From Microcystis aeruginosa NIES-4325 (GTDB lineage Bacteria > Cyanobacteriota > Cyanobacteriia > Cyanobacteriales > Microcystaceae), in the NCBI RefSeq assembly GCF_008974145.1, contig NZ_BJKP01000002.1:124001-188000 (forward strand): 64,000 nt of DNA, read 5' to 3'. Shown here piece after piece: positions 52,465 to 63,461 of the stretch; within the stretch, counting starts at the first letter, position 1; each line of letters starts with the position of its first letter. The position numbers and the translations under genes were made by a program. The notes beneath the pieces were generated by a model that made no database searches, was not told the origin of the DNA, and saw only the letters and a list, made by a program, of their open reading frames with translations.

Positions 52465-53952
52465 ATGAATACCGCCTCAATTGTGTCAAAAGTTTGGAGT
52501 TTTTGTAACACCCTGCGGGATGATGGGGTCAGTTATGGGGACTACCTTGAACAACTCACCTACCTCCTATTCCTGAAAATGGCTGATGAATACGCCAAAC
52601 CGCCCTATAATCGCAAAATCGGCATCCCCTTTGCATACGACTGGCAAAGTCTGCGCAGCAAACGAGGGGCCGACCTCGAAGCACATTACCTCGGCATATT
52701 ACGCGAATTAGGGCAAAAAAAAGGCTTATTAGGGCAAATCTTCACCAAAGCTCAAAACAAAATCCAAGACCCTGCCAAACTGCTCAAAATCATCACCATG
52801 ATAGATGAAGAAAACTGGGTGATGATGGAAACGGATGTCAAAGGCGACATATACGAAGGACTTCTGGAAAAGAACGCCGAAGATACCAAAAGCGGCGCCG
52901 GCCAATACTTCACCCCCCGGCCCTTGATTTGGGCCATGGTAGAATGCTTACGTCCCCAACCCACGGCAACTATTGCTGACCCTGCCTGTGGAACCGGCGG
53001 CTTTTTTCTGGCAGCCTATAACTTTTTGGTCAAAAATTATCCCTTAGACCGAGAACAGAAAGAATTTCTCAAAAAAAGCACCTTTCACGGTAATGAAATC
53101 GTCGCCAATACAAGACGCCTGGCATTGATGAATATGTTTCTGCATAATATCGGCGATATTAACGATGAGCAATGCTTTATCGCCTCCACCGATGCCCTGA
53201 TTGCTCCTTCTCCCCTTAGCGTCGATTATGTCCTTGCTAATCCCCCTTTCGGCAAAAAAAGCAGCCTGACTTTTACCAATGAAGACGGGGAACAGGACCA
53301 AGAAGACTTAACCTATAATCGTCAGGATTTTTGGGCAACCACTTCTAATAAACAACTCAACTTCGTCCAGCATATTCGTTCCATGCTCAAAAGCACAGGA
53401 CAAGCTGCCGTCGTTGTCCCCGATAACGTCCTTTTTGAGGGTGGCGCCGGAGAAACCGTCCGCAAACAACTATTATTAACCACCGACCTGCATACTATCC
53501 TCAGATTACCCACCGGCGTATTTTATAAACAGGGAGTGAAAGCCAACGTCATCTTTTTTGATAATAAACCCGCCGCCAAAGACCCTTGGACAAAAGCCAT
53601 CTGGTTTTATGACTTCCGCACCAATATTCACTTTACCCTCAAGAAAAACCCCTTAAAACCCGCCGATTTACAGGACTTCATCACCTGCTATCATCCCCAC
53701 AATCGTCATCAACGCAGCGAAACCTATTCAGAACAGAATCCCGAAGGACGCTGGCGAAAATTCACCTATAATGAGATTATCGCCCGGGATAAAACCAGCC
53801 TCGATATATTTTGGCTCAAAGATAAAAGTTTAACCGACCTTGACAACCTGCCTGACCCTGATGTGCTGGCTTTGGAGATTATGGAAAACCTCGAAGCTGG
53901 ATTAGAAAGCTTTCGGACAATTGTGGGCAGTTTAGAAGTCACCGAGACTTAA
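52465..53952 (+). CDS. hsdM: Type I restriction-modification DNA methyltransferase (HsdM)
   Basis: N6-adenine methyltransferase, the modification core of the type I complex with HsdS. 495 residues. The N-terminal helical domain has GVSYGDYLEQLTYLLFLKMA. SAM binding is by IADPACGTGGFFLAAYNFLV (motif I), and catalysis by VDYVLANPPFGKKSSL (NPPF, motif IV). The block EDTKSGAGQYFTPRPLI is typical of HsdM. Normal length and intact. If it works with HsdS while HsdR is broken, the cell would be methylated without restriction. Confidence 0.95.
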   Translation: MNTASIVSKVWSFCNTLRDDGVSYGDYLEQLTYLLFLKMADEYAKPPYNRKIGIPFAYDWQSLRSKRGADLEAHYLGILRELGQKKGLLGQIFTKAQNKIQDPAKLLKIITMIDEENWVMMETDVKGDIYEGLLEKNAEDTKSGAGQYFTPRPLIWAMVECLRPQPTATIADPACGTGGFFLAAYNFLVKNYPLDREQKEFLKKSTFHGNEIVANTRRLALMNMFLHNIGDINDEQCFIASTDALIAPSPLSVDYVLANPPFGKKSSLTFTNEDGEQDQEDLTYNRQDFWATTSNKQLNFVQHIRSMLKSTGQAAVVVPDNVLFEGGAGETVRKQLLLTTDLHTILRLPTGVFYKQGVKANVIFFDNKPAAKDPWTKAIWFYDFRTNIHFTLKKNPLKPADLQDFITCYHPHNRHQRSETYSEQNPEGRWRKFTYNEIIARDKTSLDIFWLKDKSLTDLDNLPDPDVLALEIMENLEAGLESFRTIVGSLEVTET

Positions 53953-54037
53953 TGCTTCCAACTTCCATCGGGGAAGGTGAGAAATTCTCGATTAATACAC
54001 TTGTTCGCACCATTAATTCTACCAAAAACCCCAGAAG

Positions 54038-54541
54038 GGAACCGTCTATCTGGCCACAAGCGATCGAGATTTTCTGGTATCTTTGATTCAATACAATTTT
54101 GATGGTTTTGCCATTGCTATTTTAGTCCCCCAGACGGGAATCGCCCGGCCTAACCTTGCTAGTGGTTTTACCCTCGAATTCGGTCATCCTAACCCCATTA
54201 CCCCCGCTAAACGCCCTTTTCATCTGATTATCCCCAGTTTTCTCCGTTGGGATAATGGCACTTTTGGCCCCATGGGAGTGATGGGTGCGCCGATGCACCC
54301 CTAAAGCCCCCGACAAATGGCGGTAAACATGGTTGACCATCATTTCAATCCTCGAACCGCCCTTGATGCCCCTAGATGGCGATTTTTACGGAGAAATAGC
54401 GTACTTTTAGAAAGGGGTGCATCCCCTGAATTACTGCCCGGATTAACCCCCAGAGTCCATCAGGTAGCGATCGCAGATTCCACCCATTTTGGCAAGGGTC
54501 AAATTATCCGGCAAATTGCGAACCTCAGTCCGATGGGTTAG
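54038..54541 (+). pseudogene. ggt: Remnant of a gamma-glutamyltransferase gene
   Basis: One frame gives GTVYLATSDRDFLVSLIQYN then FDGFAIAILVPQTGIARPNL, LEFGHPNPITPAKRPFHLII and GPMGVMGAPMHP, then TAA at 54302-54304. The same frame then gives MAVNMVDHHFNPRTALDAPR and VHQVAIADSTHFGKGQIIRQ to a stop at 54541. This is the C-terminal part of a gamma-glutamyltransferase-like protein (GAPMQ...VVNMVDHHFNP, DAPRWRF). The N-terminal two-thirds are missing and an in-frame stop is present, so it is inactive. The gap 53953-54037 holds nothing else. Confidence 0.82.
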
Positions 54542-54554
54542 CTTTGGGATACTA

Positions 54555-54673
54555 ATACTAAATCCGTTGAGTAACGCACAGAAAACGGGTTTCTCCGAGA
54601 AACCCGTTTTCTACTCATGCACTCATGCAAAAGAGGGAATAGATAATCAGTCTTTAATAACAGGATTTAGTAT
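54555..54673. mobile_element. Repeat C element with inserted hairpin
   Basis: The ends ATACTAAATCCGTTGAG and TTTAATAACAGGATTTAGTA are the terminal inverted repeats seen at 60099-60186. The middle has a perfect 14-bp palindrome AAAACGGGTTTCTC-C-GAGAAACCCGTTTT (54582-54610) and an ACTCATGC direct repeat. Confidence 0.7.
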
Positions 54674-54675
54674 AA

Positions 54676-54705
54676 ACAAAAAAAAGCTCGTGTTAAACAC
54701 GAGCT
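54676..54705 (-). terminator. Intrinsic terminator of apcE
   Basis: On the minus strand AGCTCGTGTTTAACACGAGC then TTTTTTTTT, 25 bases after the apcE stop. The stem is perfect. Confidence 0.88.
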
Positions 54706-54729
54706 AAATTAACTAACTTCAAGGACTAA

Positions 54730-57441
<2,712 letters not shown>

Positions 57442-57609
57442 TTAACTATCTCCCTTGACGATGTGCTGAGTTCTCCAATCGTGGAGGCGATCGGTCTTAA
57501 AACCAGATGTTTAAAAATTTAATCAGCATCTAGATTAAAACTTTTTGCGCTTCCTGAGATAGTTTATTAAGAATTATATAGATTTTTTTCGCTCAAGTTG
57601 CCGATTGGT

Positions 57610-57948
57610 CTATTCTGACACCCCACCGGTATGGGAGGCTAACCAGTCTAAATAGGTCTGAGAACCCGCCACAATCGGTAAAGCGATGATTTCCGGGACG
57701 GCATAGGTATGAAGTTCCTGTATTTTCGCCGATAACTGCTCAAACTGCTTTAAATCGGCTTTAATCGTTAATTGCCATTCCCGCTCGTTTTCAATCTGTC
57801 CCTGCCAACGATAAATGGAACGAATCGGGTAAATACTGACACAAGCGGCTAGGCGATCGTTAAGTAATGCGATCGCTAGGTGTTCCGCTTCCGTTTCGCT
57901 GGCCGTTGTCACCAGCACCACGCCAAAACCGGTTAATCTTTCAGTCAT
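57610..57948 (-). CDS. cutA: CutA divalent-ion tolerance protein
   Basis: A 112-residue trimeric protein of the CutA fold. FGVVLVTTASETEAEHLAIA, LLNDRLAACVSIYPIRSIYR and WQGQIENEREWQLTIKADLK are diagnostic, and HTYAVPEIIALPIVAGSQTY closes the fold. In bacteria it is linked to copper tolerance, and its exact role is still debated. Minus strand, upstream of apcE; the start codon lies at the edge of repeat D. Confidence 0.95.
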   Translation of the reverse strand: MTERLTGFGVVLVTTASETEAEHLAIALLNDRLAACVSIYPIRSIYRWQGQIENEREWQLTIKADLKQFEQLSAKIQELHTYAVPEIIALPIVAGSQTYLDWLASHTGGVSE

Positions 57949-57972
57949 AAGTAGTCGTGCAAAATAAATTTC
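57946..57972 (+). repeat. Repeat D, copy 2
   Basis: CATAAGTAGTCGTGCAAAAT plus AAATTTC matches, inverted, 21333-21358. It overlaps the start codon of cutA and is followed by a repeat C half. Confidence 0.55.
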
Positions 57973-57980
57973 CTAGCGAA

Positions 57981-58047
57981 GATAGGCACTCATGCAACAG
58001 GCAAAAGCAGGAATAGATAATCAGTCTTTAATAACCAGATTTAGTAT
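57981..58047 (+). repeat. Repeat C, right half
   Basis: The 67 bases starting GATAGGCACTCATGCAACAG and ending AACCAGATTTAGTAT match the right half of 54555-54673 (CACTCATGCAA...AGATAATCAGTCTTTAATAA). Confidence 0.7.
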
Positions 58048-58065
58048 GATAACTGATGACTGAAT

Positions 58066-58773
58066 TTAGGTGATCGCTTGTTCTAAAGCGGCCAGATCGG
58101 GAATACAGAGAGATTGCTGCTGTCGTTGAATCAGGCCTTTTTTCTCCAATTTGCTCAAGGATCGGGTCACGGTTTCCCGGGCCAGTCCACTAATACTACT
58201 CAACTCCCGGTGAGGTAAATTAGGAATTATCGCACCCTGACCGCTTTTTTCTCCTTGACCTTCGGCTAAAAAGAGTAAAGTATCGGCGACTCTGGAGAGA
58301 CTATCGGCCTCGCGCAAACGTAAACGCCGGTTAAGTTGACGCAAACGCTTGGCCATTAACTGAGAAAGACGAATTCCCGCTAAAGGTTCCGATTTGAGCA
58401 GATTAATAAAATCTTGGGCGGGAATACTGCTAATTGTGGCCGTGGTTAAGGTGATAGCATCAGTGGAGCGGGCAGATTCTTCTAAAGCGGCCATTTCTCC
58501 GACTATTTCCCCTTTACCGACGATATTTAGGGTGACTTCTTTGCCATCCGTATTGTAAGTACGAATTTTCACCCAACCATCGAGAATAAAGTAAACTGAC
58601 CCCCCCCAATCATTTTCTAATAAAATCGCCCGATTAGCGGGATGAGTGCGGGTGACAGCATGAGAAGTAACTTTATCGATGGTTTCAGGGGGTAAACCGA
58701 CCAGTAAACTGGCTGTATCCAATAATTTTTGAATCTCTGCTGATTTTTCCGCAGGATAGCGTTTTTCTGCCAT
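58066..58773 (-). CDS. Crp/Fnr family transcriptional regulator
   Basis: A 235-residue regulator. The N-terminal cyclic-nucleotide-like domain spans about residues 20-135 (AVTRTHPANRAILLENDWGG; SVYFILDGWVKIRTYNTDGK; KGEIVGEMAALEESARSTDA). The C-terminal winged helix has LPHRELSSISGLARETVTRS, then LSKLEKKGLIQRQ. The GEMA.LEESARSTDA block is near the cAMP-binding signature, but whether it binds a nucleotide cannot be told. It is not NtcA by the DNA-recognition sequence. Divergent from the next gene with 55 bases between, so it may control it. Confidence 0.9.
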   Translation of the reverse strand: MAEKRYPAEKSAEIQKLLDTASLLVGLPPETIDKVTSHAVTRTHPANRAILLENDWGGSVYFILDGWVKIRTYNTDGKEVTLNIVGKGEIVGEMAALEESARSTDAITLTTATISSIPAQDFINLLKSEPLAGIRLSQLMAKRLRQLNRRLRLREADSLSRVADTLLFLAEGQGEKSGQGAIIPNLPHRELSSISGLARETVTRSLSKLEKKGLIQRQQQSLCIPDLAALEQAIT

Positions 58774-58828
58774 GGTTTAATATTTAAATTTTGTTCTTTT
58801 TAAGTAGGTGATTCTACAATAGACAGTT

Positions 58829-60028
58829 GTGGGTATTTTTAGTTATCTAGTGACCAATAAACAGGATTTTTCCTCCCTACTGACCGAGATCGATCGGATT
58901 CTTTGCGGGGTGATTTCGTCTCTAGTTAACCCGCAAGAAGTTACTTTCGAGACAATTATCGCTACTCGTCAACATTTAGAATCGGCCAAAGCACTGCTTT
59001 CTCCCTTATTATCCCCCGATCGAACCCCTGAAGTTGCCCGTTGGTCTCTGGGAATGGAGGTGCAACCAGAGGGGGTAAAAGTTGTCTTTTTTCGGGAAAG
59101 CCAAGGATTGATCGATTTTTATCCTCTTTCTTGGAGTCTGGCAACGGGGACAAGCGATCGCTTACCCTGCCCTCAGGTGGACGAATATCTAATTAGTTGG
59201 CTATCTAATCGGGATTTTAGCACCGATTCTTGGCTCTGGGAAGCCCTAGAGCGATTAGAAGCTATTATTATCAGCGATGACGGGGAAACCTGCACGGATG
59301 ACCTGAAAAAAGCCCTTCTCAGAGCGCAACTAATAAACCCAGATCGCCTCTCTAGTCTGGAAACAGCGATCGCTACTGCTCTGGCCTATATTCCTACTAG
59401 CGACCAACCCCAACCCCAAACCCTACTGGTGATCGAAGGGAAACGGGAGACTACCACTTTAGCACTGCTGGAAGTACCGCCGCCAACCCGCTCTTTATCC
59501 CGTCAAGCGATCACTCTGAGCCATTTTAACTACGGGGAAAACACCTATGAACGGGCAATACTCTCTCAGTTAATTTATCCTCTCTGGCGTTCTTTTTTGC
59601 CCCTTTCCCCCCCCCATCTCACCGATCCTAATCCCTTAAAAAAATCTTTACTGACAGCCGCTAGATTAACCAAATTAATCCTTCAAGAGGAAAACGAATT
59701 TACCTCCTCTCTAGCCGGTCATACTTGGACGGTCAGTCGCACCGATTTAAACAATAATGTAATTCTACCATATCTAGATAATTTAAGACAAAAAGTTAAT
59801 GATTTGTTAGAAAAACAGCAAAAAAGTCTTGAGGATATTGATCGAATAATTTTTAGCGGTAATTTTTTCTTAACTATTTGGCCTTATTTCCTAACAGAAA
59901 TACAGCAAGAATTTGCCAGCTGCCATCTAGAAGCCCCCAGTCAGGAAAACTTCTCACCAGTAATTTTGGGTTTGGGTCGTCTCTGTTTATTTTCGGATCT
60001 TAGAGGTGAGAAGGGAAATAATGCTTAA
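58829..60028 (+). CDS. Hypothetical protein, possibly Hsp70-like fold
   Basis: A 399-residue soluble protein starting at GTG 58829. It begins GIFSYLVTNKQDFSSLLTEI. The C-terminal segments IDRIIFSGNFFLTIWPYFLT and NFSPVILGLGRLCLF look like the Gly-rich phosphate-binding and C-terminal strands of Hsp70/actin-type ATPases, and PQTLLVIEGKRETTTLALLE could be a middle strand pair. This is only a weak impression. No membrane segments. Divergent from the Crp-family gene. Family not recognised. Confidence 0.6.
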   Translation: MGIFSYLVTNKQDFSSLLTEIDRILCGVISSLVNPQEVTFETIIATRQHLESAKALLSPLLSPDRTPEVARWSLGMEVQPEGVKVVFFRESQGLIDFYPLSWSLATGTSDRLPCPQVDEYLISWLSNRDFSTDSWLWEALERLEAIIISDDGETCTDDLKKALLRAQLINPDRLSSLETAIATALAYIPTSDQPQPQTLLVIEGKRETTTLALLEVPPPTRSLSRQAITLSHFNYGENTYERAILSQLIYPLWRSFLPLSPPHLTDPNPLKKSLLTAARLTKLILQEENEFTSSLAGHTWTVSRTDLNNNVILPYLDNLRQKVNDLLEKQQKSLEDIDRIIFSGNFFLTIWPYFLTEIQQEFASCHLEAPSQENFSPVILGLGRLCLFSDLRGEKGNNA

Positions 60029-60098
60029 AAAAATCAACCCCAGTCTCAGTTACGAGTGACAATTGGTGAATAAGCTGTACTGCATTTCAACTGTATCT

Positions 60099-60186
60099 TA
60101 TACTAAATCCGTTGAGCATAGGCTAGATATCAGGACAGGCAAAAGGACGAATAAATAATCAGTTTTTAATAACCAGATTTAGTATG
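60099..60186. mobile_element. Repeat C element, full copy
   Basis: An 88-base element with terminal inverted repeats TATACTAAATCC ... AGATTTAGTAT(G). The inside reads GTTGAGCATAGGCTAGATAT, then CAGGACAGGC and AATAATCAGTTTTTAATAAC. Half copies occur at 20950-20997 and 57981-58047, and a variant at 54555-54673. MITE-like. Confidence 0.75.
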
Positions 60187-60380
60187 ATATTTATGGAATT
60201 GAATTGTGGAAATTCATATTAGAGGAAAGAAGCCTAGAAAAGCAAGATTTGCTATCTATGTTTGAAAGTAAGTCAACCCTGGATGACATTCTTGATGGTC
60301 AACAAGATTTAACTACTATTTATATTCAAAAACCAGCCAATTTTTTAAATATATATCCTGATTTATTTTTTCCTAGTTAG
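60183..60380 (+). pseudogene. 3' gene remnant cut by a repeat C end
   Basis: An open stretch of 65 codons reads YGIELWKFILEERSLEKQDL and then LSMFESKSTLDDILDGQQDL and TTIYIQKPANFLNIYPDLFF. It ends at TAG 60378-60380. The in-frame stop just before it lies in the right end of repeat C, so the upstream part was probably lost with the repeat insertion. Family not recognised. Confidence 0.35.
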
Positions 60381-60384
60381 TCAC

Positions 60385-60430
60385 AAAAAATGCGCTAGAC
60401 AGTTAGGCTTATTTCCTGTCTTAACGCATA
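60385..60430 (-). terminator. Terminator of the squalene-hopene cyclase gene
   Basis: On the minus strand ATGCG..AGACAG and CTGTCT.GCGCAT form a stem over a 13-base loop, followed by TTTTTTG, about 12 bases after the shc stop. Confidence 0.75.
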
Positions 60431-60440
60431 GGTTAACAGA

Positions 60441-62387
60441 CTAAATTAAAGCCCGATAACGCCCCAAAGCCAGTAGAGGAAAATACTGCTGATAGAAGTG
60501 ATATTTCAGGTAAAAATGACAGGGAAAACCTGTACCAGTGAAGTAATCTTCATCCCATATACCATTTTCTTTTTGGGTAACAAGAAGATAATTAACGCCC
60601 TTTTCAATCACTTCCCGCTGATAATTGCCGGTGACTTTCCCGACGGCTAATAAACCGATTAATGCCCAAGCGGTTTGGGAAGCGGTACTATTTCCCTGTC
60701 CTTTAAATTTAGGGTTATTGTAACTAAAACAGGTTTCACCCCAACCACCATCAACATTTTGACAACTGCTTAACCAATTGGCTCCTTTTTGCAATTGCTG
60801 GCGATATTTATTCGGTTCCAGAAAAGCCAAAGCAGATAACGCCCCACTGGTTCCATAAATATAATTTACACCCCAACGACCAAACCAACTACCATCAGCT
60901 TCCTGTTCTTTTTCCAGATAATCTAAAGCTTTTTTTACTCGATTTTCCTCCATGTTAACATCACAAGTGCCTAACATTTCTAGAACTCTGGCAGTAACAT
61001 CAGCCGTATTAGTATCGATCATTGCTTTTAGATCGGCATAGGGCAAAGAATTAAGCCAGTTTTGATCGTTATCGATGTCAAAAGCCCCCCAACCACCAGC
61101 TTTACACTGCATAGTCGCCATCCAATTAACTGCCCGTTTCATCACACCTTTTTTAATATTTTCATCGGGCATTTTAATTAACTCTAAAGCCATCACCACC
61201 ACTGCCGAATCATCTAAATCGGGATACCAGCGATTGTCAAATTCAAAAGCCCAACCCCCAGGGGTTCCGATTTTATTTTTAATCGCCCAATCGCCATAAT
61301 CAAGAATTTGTTTATCGATTAACCATTGTCCTGCTTTGATCATAGCTGGATGAGCAGGATTTAGCCCGGATTCAATTAGCGATCGAATTACCCAAGCCGT
61401 ATCCCAAACTGGCGACACACAGGGCTGCACACAATAGGTATTATCCGTCTCAATGGCAAAATTATCCACCGCTTTTAAACCGCGGGCAACTATCGGATCG
61501 TCAACATCATAACCTAGGGCTTTTAAAGCTAACAGGGAATTTAACATCGCCGGGATAATCCCCCCCCAATCCCCCGTGTCTTCCTGTCGTTCAATTACCC
61601 ATTTTTCCGCCGCTTTCAGACTTTCTTGACGTAAGGGAACTAAATTAGTTTTTTCTGCCCATTTAAACAGCCCATCTAACCAGAGAAAAACATCTGACCA
61701 ATTGTTACTTTTTGGTAACTCATACTTGACATTATTCACCCCTTCTGTATAGAGTTCATCGAGATTAAAACCCATTTTATACACGGGTTTTTTGTCGAAA
61801 ACAATTAATAAAGGAACCGTACTTCCCCGCGCCCAACTGGACATTTCATAGATAGTAAAAGGGAAATTTTCCGGCAGTAGCATGATCCAAGCGGGGATAG
61901 AGGGAACCCCCTGCCAATCATAACAACCAATCAAAGCGAGGTGCATTTTGGTGAAAATGCGGGTTTTACTGATGCCACCTTTAGCTAAGATAAATTCTCT
62001 AGCTTTTTCTAAAGCAGGATCATGAGCGGGAATTCCCAATAGTCGCAGCCCCATGTAGGCTTCCACAGTGGTGCTAAGATCGCCACCATCCCCATAAAAT
62101 AACTCCCAAGCGCCGTTAGGACACTGTTGCTGACGTATATAGGTGGCTGCTTTGTCTAGGGGGCGATTTTTGTCAGTTTTCCAGATTTTGTGCAGTAAAA
62201 TTGCTTCTGAGGTGATGGTGACATTAGATTCTAATTCTGCCCACCAGTAACCGTCAGGGTATTGGGTAGAAAGTAAATAATTTTGAGAAAGTTCGATCGC
62301 TTTCGCTGTTTTAGCGGCTATTTCGGTGCTTTTGTCCTGAATCTGCATTTTTTTCCGTTCGACAACCTCTAGAGACCACCAGTGCAA
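60441..62387 (-). CDS. shc: Squalene-hopene cyclase
   Basis: Cyclises squalene to the hopanoid hopene at the membrane. 648 residues of alpha/alpha-barrel repeats. The catalytic DxDD motif appears as YPDLDDSAVVVMALELIK (about residue 375), and several QW repeats are visible (QQCPNGAWELFYGDGGD, KAGGWGAFDIDNDQNWL, QNVDGGWGETCFSYNNPKFK). The N-terminus STEIAAKTAKAIELSQNYLL matches the family start after about 15 extra residues, so the true start may be the ATG of MQIQDKSTEIAA. Length is normal. Monocistronic with its own terminator. Confidence 0.95.
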   Translation of the reverse strand: MHWWSLEVVERKKMQIQDKSTEIAAKTAKAIELSQNYLLSTQYPDGYWWAELESNVTITSEAILLHKIWKTDKNRPLDKAATYIRQQQCPNGAWELFYGDGGDLSTTVEAYMGLRLLGIPAHDPALEKAREFILAKGGISKTRIFTKMHLALIGCYDWQGVPSIPAWIMLLPENFPFTIYEMSSWARGSTVPLLIVFDKKPVYKMGFNLDELYTEGVNNVKYELPKSNNWSDVFLWLDGLFKWAEKTNLVPLRQESLKAAEKWVIERQEDTGDWGGIIPAMLNSLLALKALGYDVDDPIVARGLKAVDNFAIETDNTYCVQPCVSPVWDTAWVIRSLIESGLNPAHPAMIKAGQWLIDKQILDYGDWAIKNKIGTPGGWAFEFDNRWYPDLDDSAVVVMALELIKMPDENIKKGVMKRAVNWMATMQCKAGGWGAFDIDNDQNWLNSLPYADLKAMIDTNTADVTARVLEMLGTCDVNMEENRVKKALDYLEKEQEADGSWFGRWGVNYIYGTSGALSALAFLEPNKYRQQLQKGANWLSSCQNVDGGWGETCFSYNNPKFKGQGNSTASQTAWALIGLLAVGKVTGNYQREVIEKGVNYLLVTQKENGIWDEDYFTGTGFPCHFYLKYHFYQQYFPLLALGRYRALI

Positions 62388-62589
62388 ATAAGATAATCTT
62401 ATTTACAAAGTTTTTAATAAGTAGCTAAAGAATGGGATTTTGTTCCCAAACAATCCAGTCAAGGAATCTGCTTGGGTTGCCACTTTCTTTTTTCTTTTAA
62501 CTGTTTACTGATAAATCAGACCCCCCCCACTCCCCTGAAGACAAAAAGGGTACGAAACTCGCACCCCACCAGATTGATCTTAATTTAAC

Positions 62590-63345
62590 TTACTTTTTCT
62601 TTTTGCCTTTAGCGGGCGGATTATCCTTCGCTGCTGGTTCCGGGGCTTTTTCCTCCACTTGCGGGGCCGCTGCCACGGGTTCCGGCGGTTTTTGTCCCAT
62701 TTGGGCGGCTACTTCGGCGGCGAAATCTGTTTCTTCTTTCTCGATCCCTTCACCTAGTACAAAGCGTTGGAAACGACGCACCTGAATATTTTCTCCTAAA
62801 GCGGCGATCGCTTGTTTGATCAACTCCTCCACACTGATGTTCTGATCGCGGATAAAGGGTTGATCGAGCAGAGAAAGTTCTTTCAAACGTTTTTCAATGC
62901 GGCCAGCTACGATTTTTTCTTTGATATTATCGGGTTTATTGGCTAAATCGTCCCGTCCCATCTCAATTTCTTTTTCTTTGGCGGAGATTTCGGCGGGAAT
63001 ATCGGCCACTTTCACATATTCGACGTTAGGACAAGCGGCAATCTGCATCGCCACGTCATTAACCAATTTTTTGAACTCCTCGCGACGGGCCACAAAATCG
63101 GTTTCACAGTTCACTTCCACTAAAACACCGATGCGGCTGCCGGTGTGGATGTAACTGCCGATCATCCCTTCTGCCGCTACCCGACTGGCTTTTTTCTCGG
63201 CGGAAGTAATCCCTTTTTGACGCAACCATTCGATCGCCTTAGTTATATCCCCCGCGTTTTCCGTCAGCGCCCTCTTGCAATCCATCATGCCGGCGCCCGT
63301 CTTTTCCCTAAGTTCTTTAACCTGTTGTGCTGTAATTTCTGCCAT
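62590..63345 (-). CDS. tsf: Elongation factor Ts
   Basis: Nucleotide exchange factor for EF-Tu. 251 residues. The N-terminal domain [26 protein letters not shown] is diagnostic, followed by [29 protein letters not shown], and a Lys/Pro/Ala-rich C-terminal tail ([20 protein letters not shown]). Length fits the short cyanobacterial form. Directly downstream of rpsB on the same strand, the usual rpsB-tsf pair. Confidence 0.97.
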   Translation of the reverse strand: MAEITAQQVKELREKTGAGMMDCKRALTENAGDITKAIEWLRQKGITSAEKKASRVAAEGMIGSYIHTGSRIGVLVEVNCETDFVARREEFKKLVNDVAMQIAACPNVEYVKVADIPAEISAKEKEIEMGRDDLANKPDNIKEKIVAGRIEKRLKELSLLDQPFIRDQNISVEELIKQAIAALGENIQVRRFQRFVLGEGIEKEETDFAAEVAAQMGQKPPEPVAAAPQVEEKAPEPAAKDNPPAKGKKKK

Positions 63346-63407
63346 AAAATTCTTAACCTACTGCTTATAATTGATCATGCCACGAGAGGGGCAGGTTTTG
63401 CCGCTCC

Positions 63408-63438
63408 CTAGGTCCGGAAAGTTTTCCCCCGAACCTAG
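63408..63438 (-). other. Hairpin between rpsB and tsf
   Basis: CTAGGT...ACCTAG with inner CGG/CCG pairs around an AAAAC-type loop, in the 116-base gap. No T run, so attenuation or RNA processing is only a possibility. Confidence 0.4.
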
Positions 63439-63461
63439 CGGCGATCGATAGCTAATTTTCC

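Noticed and set aside
54317-54541. Independent small gene after the ggt fragment
   Set aside because: It is the same reading frame as the fragment before the TAA and continues gamma-glutamyltransferase sequence.
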